Shown one piece after another: positions 44,469 through 51,742 of a DNA stretch of 64,000 nucleotides (position 1 is the stretch's first letter; each line of letters begins with the position of its first letter). The position numbers and the translations under genes are program-made. This DNA comes from Flexivirga oryzae (GTDB lineage Bacteria > Actinomycetota > Actinomycetes > Actinomycetales > Dermatophilaceae). The notes beneath the pieces are model-generated. The model ran no database searches, was not told the origin of the DNA, and saw only the letters and a list, made by a program, of their open reading frames with translations. The stretch is from contig NZ_JACHVQ010000002.1 of NCBI RefSeq assembly GCF_014190805.1, forward strand, positions 620,001-684,000. Reading direction: 5' to 3'.

Positions 44469-46993
44469 GCAGCCCTCACGGTCGGTCTGCACCCCGGTAG
44501 ATGGGCGCACAGTGCGGCGGTGAGTTCGCGCAACTCGGGTGGCGTGTAGACGTCGGCCGCCACGGTGACTTCCAACACCTGGTCGTCGCCACCGTCGACG
44601 ATCGTGAGCAGAATGCCGAACTTGGTGCGCCCGCCGAACTCGACACGTTCGGCATGACCGGTGGACAGCGGGCGGACTCGCAGTATTTGGAACGCAATCG
44701 GGAACGCTGTTCCGTTCGGCCACCCGGTGTCTCCCGCGGTTGCGGCCTGGCCCTGCAGTACCCGGCGAATGCTGCGTTCGAGCACTGCGCCGTCGTGTCT
44801 GTCGTACTGGATCGGCAGCACCCGCGCGAACGAGCCGACCGCGTGTGCGCTGCCCGGGATCGTCCGCCCGTGGTGCACTGAACCGAAGGTTCCCCGGTCA
44901 CGGCCGGTGAAGTCGGACAACGCCTGCGTGATCGGGCCGAGGACGCCTGGCAGCTCGAGGCCGAGTGTGCCTCCAGACAGATCGAGCACGCTCTGATGGA
45001 ATTGGCCTCCGGCGGTCGGCGTGCGTCCGGCCGGGGGGAACTCGGCGGTGTCGATCGGGGCGGCATCCCAGACGCGACGGGCCGCCTGCGCGCCGCGGTC
45101 CAGCCCGGCAGCCAATGCGTTCCAGTCCGAGCGCCCGCTCAGCTCCTCACCACGCAGACCGCGTGCGACGTCCGCCAGCAGTAGCTGCAGACCGGCGTCG
45201 TCGATGAGCAGATGATGGAGCTTGAGGTACAACCACGTGCGCCGGTTCACTTCTGCCACAGCCAGATCCGCGAGATGTTGGCCTGCCGCACGCAGCCGCA
45301 GCGGCCGACGGTCGCGCACGTCCTCCCACCCACGGGCTCGCACGGACCGGACCCGGAGCGGGGCACCCGGCAGGAACATCACCCCACCCCGACCGAACGA
45401 GATCCGGGCGGAGAGCATTTGGTGGTGGTCGACAACGCGCTGTACCACTGCGGTTGTCGTGTGCAGGTCACGGGAGGTCACGTCGAGGCGGTAGGCGAAC
45501 TCGACCTCGTACGGATCATCGTCGCCGCGGCGATATGCGTCGATGAAGATGTCGTTGAGATGGGGCAACGTCACCGCTGCCGACGCGTGTGGCGGTGCCG
45601 CCGAGGGGTGCGCGGTGAGCTGGTCGTCCGCCGGGGCCTGCGGTCGTTGCACCAGCTGCTGCACGTCGGCCGCGACCTCCCAGCGGTAGAAGTCCTCGAC
45701 CCCGACCCGGATCCCGTGCTCGTCGGCGAGGGCGTCGAGCACGGTCAGCACGTCGAAGGACGAGATGCGCAGGTCCCGCAGGTCGGTCCCTGGCGCCGCG
45801 TGCAGAATGCGGTCGAGCGGACCGTCCGTGTCCTGGCGGGTCGTTCCGCCCTCGCGGCAGGGCACCGGTGCGGGGACCACCGGGGCCGGCGCCTCGAGCG
45901 CACGCCGATCCAGCAGCGCGTCCAAGTGCTCCAGGTAGCGCTCCAGCAGTCGCGCCCCACCACGCTGGTCGTAGCACTCGAGCCGGATCTGCCCGTCGTG
46001 CGCTTGGAGCTGAACGTGTCGTGCGAACTTCACGACATACGGACCGAGGTCCACACCTGTGATCGCGGTGAGACCGTCGGTGTCCGGCAGACCGGACATG
46101 GAGATCAGCAACTCCTGCGGGTCGCCGGTGGACGGCTCCGCCCTGCCGCCCCAGGTGCGCACGAACTCCTCGTAGCGCGCCCTGACCTCGGTCTCGGTGT
46201 CCACGACGGCAGCCAACGCAACGCTCAGATGACGGGTGGCGTTGCCCGATCTCCCCAAACCACGAACCGTGCGGTCACTCACGACCGCACCGAGGCTCGG
46301 CCCGGCGTCGGAGGGCTCCTTGAGCGCCGAGCCGAGCCTCGCGCCCGCCGCCCAGAACACTGCGAAGGGGGTGGTTCCGCAGCGGTGGGCGAGGGCGTCC
46401 ACCCGCTCGACACGATCGCGGTCGAGCGGGAGCTGGGTGTGCTCACCCGGCTGCGGGTACCGCGCCGACGCGAGCGACGGCACCTCGGGCAGCACGACAT
46501 GACCGTGCCGCGACTCCCACGGCCACTCCGGTTGATGCGGGAGCGGAGCGGCTACCAGCGCCCGGTCCAGATCCTGCACCAGCTCGCGAAGGGAGTCGGC
46601 GTCCAGCGCGACATGGTGCCCCAGCAGTTCCAGAACACAGCGCTCCGGATCCAGGTGATAGTGCAGCAACCGCTGCCCCCGAGCGGCGAGGATCGTGAAG
46701 CCACGTAGCGACGCCGCGTGCTCCAGTTCCGTGACTTCACGGACCGGGTCGTGCACCGCAACGAATCCCCCGTCGTCGGCAACGATGCGTGCCTGGAGGC
46801 TCGGCCACGCCTCAAGCGTCTGCGCCAACGCCTGTCGGCATACACCGAAAACCTCTGGTGCAACATGCAGCTCGACGAACATGCCGAAATCGCCGCCACG
46901 TTGTTCGGCCCGTAGGAGTTCCACGTCGGCCGGCCCGAGCAGCCCCTGCAGCCGGGCCCAGCCCTGATCTGCCGCACGAACGATGTCCGCCAT
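44465..46993 (-). CDS. C-carrier-C protein (two condensation-like domains around a carrier)
   Basis: 842 residues from ATG 46993. The first C-like domain (about 1-380) has GHHVALDAD (His126-127, Asp131), with Ala in place of the usual Gly. A carrier-like region near 390-450 has RISSFDVLTVLD, with serines 411/412. The second C-like domain (about 475-842) has KLHHLLIDDAG (His593-594, Asp598). There is no adenylation domain, so its carrier must be loaded from elsewhere. First gene of the long minus operon. Confidence 0.8.
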   Translation of the reverse strand: MADIVRAADQGWARLQGLLGPADVELLRAEQRGGDFGMFVELHVAPEVFGVCRQALAQTLEAWPSLQARIVADDGGFVAVHDPVREVTELEHAASLRGFTILAARGQRLLHYHLDPERCVLELLGHHVALDADSLRELVQDLDRALVAAPLPHQPEWPWESRHGHVVLPEVPSLASARYPQPGEHTQLPLDRDRVERVDALAHRCGTTPFAVFWAAGARLGSALKEPSDAGPSLGAVVSDRTVRGLGRSGNATRHLSVALAAVVDTETEVRARYEEFVRTWGGRAEPSTGDPQELLISMSGLPDTDGLTAITGVDLGPYVVKFARHVQLQAHDGQIRLECYDQRGGARLLERYLEHLDALLDRRALEAPAPVVPAPVPCREGGTTRQDTDGPLDRILHAAPGTDLRDLRISSFDVLTVLDALADEHGIRVGVEDFYRWEVAADVQQLVQRPQAPADDQLTAHPSAAPPHASAAVTLPHLNDIFIDAYRRGDDDPYEVEFAYRLDVTSRDLHTTTAVVQRVVDHHQMLSARISFGRGGVMFLPGAPLRVRSVRARGWEDVRDRRPLRLRAAGQHLADLAVAEVNRRTWLYLKLHHLLIDDAGLQLLLADVARGLRGEELSGRSDWNALAAGLDRGAQAARRVWDAAPIDTAEFPPAGRTPTAGGQFHQSVLDLSGGTLGLELPGVLGPITQALSDFTGRDRGTFGSVHHGRTIPGSAHAVGSFARVLPIQYDRHDGAVLERSIRRVLQGQAATAGDTGWPNGTAFPIAFQILRVRPLSTGHAERVEFGGRTKFGILLTIVDGGDDQVLEVTVAADVYTPPELRELTAALCAHLPGCRPTVRAA

Positions 46994-47250
46994 GAAGCCC
47001 CTCCCTTCCGTCGACTGCGCTGTGTGAGCGAGAAGAAAGATCCCGTGCGGTCGCCCATCGGGCTGCGCTGGGCCTCACCGCTTCCGGACAGGAAGCGCTG
47101 CACGGGTGTCCAGAACCGGCCAAGCGGATCGACCTGACTCGTCGCCACCGTCAACGCGGTGCCGGTGAACGGTCCGGTCGGCGGGCAACCCGTATCTGGT
47201 TGATGAATGGGAAGAGACATCCCCTGCCTGCCGACCCAGGGAGCAACGTG
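46994..47250. promoter_or_regulatory. Divergent promoter region between the NRPS/PKS operon and the carboxylase gene
   Basis: 257 bp without a gene. It must drive both the long minus-strand operon and the plus-strand carboxylase gene. A hairpin CGCTTCC-GGACA-GGAAGCG lies at 47079-47097. I cannot assign -10/-35 boxes reliably. Confidence 0.5.
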
Positions 47251-48906
47251 ATGAGTACGACAGCTGCAGGGCCGTCCGACCGGTTCGACGAACTGCCCTG
47301 GCCCGCACCGGAACAACGCGAAACGAAGCGCCCGCCGCTACGGGTCGTTCCGGTCGAGCCCTCGATGACTGCGTTGACCACTGACCTCCGGCACACCCGG
47401 CGTGCCGTGCATGCCGGGTCCGCGGATGCGACCGCAGCGCAACACCGCAAGGGGAAACTCACGGTCCGCGAGCGCATCGACGCGCTGTTCGACGACGATT
47501 CGTTCACCGAGATCCAGGCATTTCGGCGCCACCGCACCACCGAGTTCGGTCTCGGCGACCGCCGACCGCACTCCGACGGCGTCGTCACCGGTTGGGGGCG
47601 CATCTTCGGCCGGAAGGTGTTCGTCTTCGCCCACGACTTCCGCATCTTCGGTGGCGCGCTCGGCCAGGAGCACGCGGCCAAGATCCACCGGCTGATGGAC
47701 CTGGCTCGCCGCACCGGTTGCCCCATCGTCAGTCTCAACGACGGTGCCGGCGCCCGTATCCAGGAAGGCGCCCGGGCGCTCGACGGGTTCGGGGGCATCT
47801 TCCGACGGACCGTGGCAGCCTCCGGAGTCGTCCCGCAGATCAGCGTCATGCTCGGCCCGTGCGCCGGCGGCGCGGCATACGCGCCCGCCCTCACCGACTT
47901 CGTGTTCATGGTGCGGGACACCTCGAAGATGTTCATCACCGGACCGGACGTCGTTCGGTCCGTCACCGGCGAGCAGATCGATCACGAAGGGCTCGGCGGT
48001 GCCTCGGTGCACGAGGCCCGGACCGGCGTCGCGACGCTGGCCTACGACTCGGAGGCCGAGTGCCTGGAGGACGTCCGCTTCCTGCTGTCGATGCTGCCGT
48101 CGAACAACCGCGAACCGGTCGATCCGGTCGAGTGCGCCGACCCGGTCGATCGCGCCACCCCGGCTCTCCTGCAGATGGTCCCGTCCGACGCGACCCAGCC
48201 CTACGACATGCGGGCCGTGATCGAGGAGATCGTCGACGACGGGGAGACCTTCGAGGTCCAACCGTTGTGGGCACAGAACCTGATCTGTTCACTGGCACGG
48301 TTGGGCGGACGTCTCGTGGGTGTCGTCGCGAACCAACCCCAGGTCCAGGCTGGGGTGCTCGACATCGATGCGAGCGCCAAGGGGGCGCGGTTCGTGCAAT
48401 TCTGCGACGCGTTCGGCATACCCCTGGTCAGTTTGGTGGACGTGCCGGGCTTCCTACCCGGTGTGGGTCAGGAGCACGGTGGGATCATCCGGCACGGCGC
48501 CAAGCTGCTCTATGCCTACTGCGCGGCGACTGTTCCGCGCATCCAGCTGATCACGCGCAAGGCATTCGGCGGCGCGTACATCGTGATGGACTCCCTGTCC
48601 ATCGGGGCCGACATATCGCTCGCCTGGCCGAGCAACGAGATCGCCGTGATGGGTGCCGAGGCTGCGGTGAACGTGATCTTCCGTCGCGACCTCGCGCAGT
48701 CCGACGACCCGGAAACAACTCGTGCGGAACGGATCTCGCTGTACCGGGACACCTTGATGCATCCCCTCTACGGTGCGGAGAACGGCCTCGTCGACGATGT
48801 CATCGACCCGGGTGACACCCGTGCGGTCCTGATCGAGGCGCTGACGACGCTGCAGGACAAGAGCGATCGGCCCGTCGAGCGCAAGCACGGGAACCCACCG
48901 ATCTGA
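47251..48906 (+). CDS. Acyl-CoA carboxylase beta subunit (carboxyltransferase)
   Basis: About 551 residues from ATG 47251 (GTG 47248 is equally in frame; GGGAG is upstream). Carboxyltransferase signatures: RERIDALFDDDSF, NDGAGARIQEG, ISVMLGPCAGGAAYAPAL, FITGPDVVRSVTGE, VDVPGFLPGVGQEHGGIIRHGAK and KAFGGAYIVM. It resembles propionyl/acetyl-CoA carboxylase beta chains, which make methylmalonyl- or malonyl-CoA extender units. The biotin-carrying alpha chain and epsilon chain are not in the window, so it must pair with one elsewhere. Divergent from the NRPS/PKS operon; last gene of the cluster on this side. Confidence 0.95.
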   Translation: MSTTAAGPSDRFDELPWPAPEQRETKRPPLRVVPVEPSMTALTTDLRHTRRAVHAGSADATAAQHRKGKLTVRERIDALFDDDSFTEIQAFRRHRTTEFGLGDRRPHSDGVVTGWGRIFGRKVFVFAHDFRIFGGALGQEHAAKIHRLMDLARRTGCPIVSLNDGAGARIQEGARALDGFGGIFRRTVAASGVVPQISVMLGPCAGGAAYAPALTDFVFMVRDTSKMFITGPDVVRSVTGEQIDHEGLGGASVHEARTGVATLAYDSEAECLEDVRFLLSMLPSNNREPVDPVECADPVDRATPALLQMVPSDATQPYDMRAVIEEIVDDGETFEVQPLWAQNLICSLARLGGRLVGVVANQPQVQAGVLDIDASAKGARFVQFCDAFGIPLVSLVDVPGFLPGVGQEHGGIIRHGAKLLYAYCAATVPRIQLITRKAFGGAYIVMDSLSIGADISLAWPSNEIAVMGAEAAVNVIFRRDLAQSDDPETTRAERISLYRDTLMHPLYGAENGLVDDVIDPGDTRAVLIEALTTLQDKSDRPVERKHGNPPI

Positions 48907-48925
48907 CCCTCGCGCGGCGGCAGAC

Positions 48926-48945
48926 GTCAGCGCTGGTCGAGCAGG
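48926..48945 (+). repeat. Right copy of the 20-bp direct repeat bordering the cluster
   Basis: Identical to 18433-18452, same orientation. It coincides with the last codons of the DinB-like gene on the minus strand (LLDQR, stop), so part of the identity could be constrained by coding or by the dispersed repeat family. Confidence 0.8.
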
Positions 48946-49445
48946 CCTTTCACGTAGGAGAGCTGACCGAAGTGCTGGGTGATGTCGCCGAGCACCGACA
49001 CCACCCGCACCGCTGCCGTCACAGGCGGGTCCCACCGCTCGTCGACGATGCGTTCGTAGTCCTGCGGGGTCTGCAGCATCCCGAGCACCTGCGCCGTCAA
49101 CTCGTACACCGCCTGGTGGTAGCCGATCAGCAGCGACGTGTCGCTGACGGCGAACGCCCCCACCTCCGCGCTGGACTGGCCATAACCCACGGTGGCGTCG
49201 TCATACGGGAGCGCGAACCGCGTCGACCAATCTCCGCCGGTCCACGCCTGGTCGACGCCACCCAGGTCGGCGAGGTGGTCGTCCTGGACGCGGGTGAGGT
49301 GCCAGGCCAGCCAGCCGATGGAGTTCGCGTCCGGCGCGGGGCGCCAGAGAACTTCGTCCGCGGTCAATCCGTCGAGTTGTGAGGCCAATCCGTCCCGGAC
49401 CCGGGTGAACGCGTCCAGCAGGATGTTCGTCGTCACTTCCGCCAT
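48927..49445 (-). CDS. DinB-like (DUF664 type) four-helix protein
   Basis: About 172 residues. Motifs: SQLDGLTADEVLWRPAPDANSIGWLAWHLTRVQDDHLADLGG, where the His of WHLTRV and a later His (DITQHFGQLSYVKGLL) are typical metal ligands of the DinB/YfiT fold. ATG 49445 is preferred because GGAGG is 10 nt before it; the ATG at 49454 is only 1 nt from the GGAGG. It begins the right flank and is probably outside the cluster. Confidence 0.88.
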   Translation of the reverse strand: MAEVTTNILLDAFTRVRDGLASQLDGLTADEVLWRPAPDANSIGWLAWHLTRVQDDHLADLGGVDQAWTGGDWSTRFALPYDDATVGYGQSSAEVGAFAVSDTSLLIGYHQAVYELTAQVLGMLQTPQDYERIVDERWDPPVTAAVRVVSVLGDITQHFGQLSYVKGLLDQR

Positions 49446-49507
49446 GTCTGCCATGCCTCCACTATGCGCCTTGTCACCCTGTTGGCCGATGACGGAGACT
49501 GGGCCCG

Positions 49508-49810
49508 ATGGAGATGACCGAGACGATGCACCGCATCCGCACCCACGTTGCGGGTGTGGCGGTCCTGCTCGGCCTGCTCACGGTCGCCGCCGAACCGGGG
49601 CACTCACCCCTCCTGATCGGGGTCGCACTGGTGGCGGCGCTGCTGGTCATCGCAGCGAACCACCTGCTGCTGATGCCGGTCGTGGTCCGCTGCTCCGTCG
49701 GGCCGCATCGCGCGCGAGCGCCCGGCGTCGTACTCACCAGCACGCACCCGGACGCGGCAGGGCACGCGCGCCCGAGGGCACCAGGGGCCGGCATGGTGAC
49801 CCTGGCCTGA
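49508..49810 (+). CDS. DUF6412 membrane protein
   Basis: 100 residues with two adjacent hydrophobic segments (about 16-30 and 36-60). The C-terminal GVVLTSTHPDAAGHARPRAPGAG is typical of the DUF6412 family. It is paired with a YidC-like gene 61 bp downstream, a pairing I recall from other Actinobacteria. Function unknown. Confidence 0.82.
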   Translation: MEMTETMHRIRTHVAGVAVLLGLLTVAAEPGHSPLLIGVALVAALLVIAANHLLLMPVVVRCSVGPHRARAPGVVLTSTHPDAAGHARPRAPGAGMVTLA

Positions 49811-49871
49811 CCCACCGCTGGGGTCACCTCCGATCACCCATCGATTTCCTTGATCCGGAGGCTTTTTCGCC

Positions 49872-50465
49872 ATGCACATCCTTGCCCTTCTCGACCCCTT
49901 CGTCGATGCCCTGTATGCCGTCGTGGGGCCGCTCGCCGAGCACGTCCCGGCGGCGGTGCTGGTCGTCGCACTCACCCTGCTCACCCGGCTCGCGCTGCAT
50001 CCGCTGATGCGCCGGCCGGGCCTGCTCACGATCGTCGCGCAGGCTCCGGTCTTCGCCACGATCTACCGGCTCTTCACCAGTCCGGTCATCGCCGGACAGC
50101 AGAACCTGCTGCTCGACCAGTCACTGCTCGGCGCACCGATGGCCGGCCACCTGCTCGGCGTGGGCCTACCCGGCGTGTTCGTGCTCGGCGGGTTGCTGGC
50201 ACTCATCGCGCTCGTCGGCTGGCTCACCGTGCTCGACGCCCGTGCCCATGTTCCGGAGTTGAAGCTGCCCGACGGGCAACCGCCCGAGGTCGCAGCAGCA
50301 GCGGCCCTGATGCAGCGGGTGGCGCCATACCTGTCGCTCGGGTCGGTGCTGTTCGCTGCGCTGATGCCGCTGGCAGCGATGTGCTACCTGCTGACCAGCT
50401 CGGCCTGGAGCCTGCTGGAGCGGCGTCACCTGCGCGGCCTGACCGCAGCAGCAGCGCCCCTCTGA
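49872..50465 (+). CDS. YidC/Oxa1-family membrane protein
   Basis: 197 residues with about five hydrophobic segments. The start resembles the YidC core (ALYAVVGPLAEHVPAAVLVVALTLLTRLALHPL), and LLTIVAQAPVFATIYRLFTSPV matches the family. It is shorter than housekeeping YidC and lacks its long periplasmic domain. It acts with the DUF6412 protein, perhaps as a second insertase. Confidence 0.85.
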   Translation: MHILALLDPFVDALYAVVGPLAEHVPAAVLVVALTLLTRLALHPLMRRPGLLTIVAQAPVFATIYRLFTSPVIAGQQNLLLDQSLLGAPMAGHLLGVGLPGVFVLGGLLALIALVGWLTVLDARAHVPELKLPDGQPPEVAAAAALMQRVAPYLSLGSVLFAALMPLAAMCYLLTSSAWSLLERRHLRGLTAAAAPL

Positions 50466-50550
50466 TCGACCGGCATACCGATTGATTGAGCGGCCTACGG
50501 ATTCGGGCGAAATCCGTATGCCGGTCAATGCAGGGGTATGCCGCTCGATC
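50464..50550. repeat. Nested palindromes built from four copies of a 16-bp motif
   Basis: Outer arms GATCGACCGGCATACC (50464-50479) and GGTATGCCGCTCGATC (50535-50550) pair with one mismatch. Inner arms (50485-50503 and 50511-50529, 19 bp each) pair with two mismatches around a 7-nt loop. All four arms are variants of GATYGASCGGCATACS, two direct and two inverted. It lies just after the YidC-like gene and before a convergent methyltransferase gene. A large transcript hairpin or cruciform is possible; no T run. Confidence 0.85.
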
Positions 50551-50563
50551 GGGGGCCGCAGGA

Positions 50564-51592
50564 TCAGCGGCGGGTGGCGACGACCGTGACCTCGTGCCGG
50601 TTGTGCTGCAACTGGCGCATGAAGCTCGGGTCGTAGGCCTGGGTCAGCACCGCGAGCGCGTCGTCGATCTGCTTCTCCGGGTTGTTGGTGCCGAGCTTGA
50701 GCGTGACGACCGCCTGCCCGCCCGGCCGCAGCAGCCGCGCCGCGTCGACCATCGTGTGCGCGGTCAGCTGCGGCACCATCCGCATGTCGTTGACGATCAG
50801 GTCGACGGCGTCGCCGTCATACTCCTTGACGAAATCGCCCGCCGTCTGCCGGTGATGTATGACGCCCGGCAGGTCCAGCACCCGCTCGTCCAGGGAGGCC
50901 GGGTCAACCGAGTGCACCGTCCGAAATCCCTGCGAATGCACGATTCTCGTCCAGCCGCCGGGGCTCGCACCGAGGTCGACGGCGAGGTTGCCACGCGGTG
51001 GTTCGACATACGAGAAGAGCTCCTCGAGTTTGAACTCCGCGCGTGACACCTGCTCCGGTCGGGTGGCGAGGCGGATCCGGCCGCCCGGCCAGTCGCACAA
51101 CGACACGTCCGTGGGGTTGACGCCCGCGGAGACCCGCTCCGTGCCGAAGCAGACACTTCCGACGGTCTCCGCTCCGGTGGTGACGACGCGAATCCCGTTG
51201 TCCACCAACAGTTCCAGCAGTGGCCGGCGGACCTTGCCGGGCGCGAAAGCCGCGTCTCCGCTGTCCCAGGTGTGCAGGCTGATCGTGTCGCCGACGTTTA
51301 CTTTCGCGAGCAGCACGCTGGCCGCCCACTCCGCGAGCTCCGTCGGGCCGGCGAACGTCCCGGCGCCCCGCACCGCGTCTGCCCGCGCGAGGTGCCGGAC
51401 CAGCGGGATCTCACCGCCCCAGCAGGCATCGGCGACGCCCTGCAGATCACCGGATCCGAGGTGCGCTACGCCGGCGTCCGGACCGACGCGCTGCACCTTG
51501 GTCACGTCGAGCGCAGCGCGCAACTCGGCGACGGCGAAGCGGTAGTAGTCGGGTGCGGCAGAGAAGAGCACGGGCGGTTCCACGCCGTCCAT
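50564..51592 (-). CDS. RlmM/FtsJ-like SAM-dependent methyltransferase
   Basis: 342 residues from ATG 51592. An N-terminal THUMP-like region (about 1-160) precedes the FtsJ fold. SAM-site segment LAVDLGASPGGWT (about 205) and VDLIVNDMRMVP (about 260) are clear, and a basic Lys/Asp pair fits an RNA 2'-O-methyltransferase. RlmM methylates 23S rRNA in other bacteria; the substrate here is inferred. Convergent to the YidC-like gene and divergent from the MMPL gene. Confidence 0.85.
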   Translation of the reverse strand: MDGVEPPVLFSAAPDYYRFAVAELRAALDVTKVQRVGPDAGVAHLGSGDLQGVADACWGGEIPLVRHLARADAVRGAGTFAGPTELAEWAASVLLAKVNVGDTISLHTWDSGDAAFAPGKVRRPLLELLVDNGIRVVTTGAETVGSVCFGTERVSAGVNPTDVSLCDWPGGRIRLATRPEQVSRAEFKLEELFSYVEPPRGNLAVDLGASPGGWTRIVHSQGFRTVHSVDPASLDERVLDLPGVIHHRQTAGDFVKEYDGDAVDLIVNDMRMVPQLTAHTMVDAARLLRPGGQAVVTLKLGTNNPEKQIDDALAVLTQAYDPSFMRQLQHNRHEVTVVATRR

Positions 51593-51742
51593 GCTCTCAG
51601 GTGGGTCGGTCCGGCGGATCTCATCCTCAAGGCGGAGACGGTCGAGCCATTGGTCGCATGCGCGCGGCGCACAGGGCAGGCATGATGAACCGTGGGCCGC
51701 TTCGCGGCATACAGCCATCCGCGCCACGACTTCAGGAGAGCA

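Noticed and set aside
40492..46993. Siderophore pathway
   Set aside because: No ornithine hydroxylase, catecholate genes, MbtH-like protein or siderophore receptor is present in or near the block.
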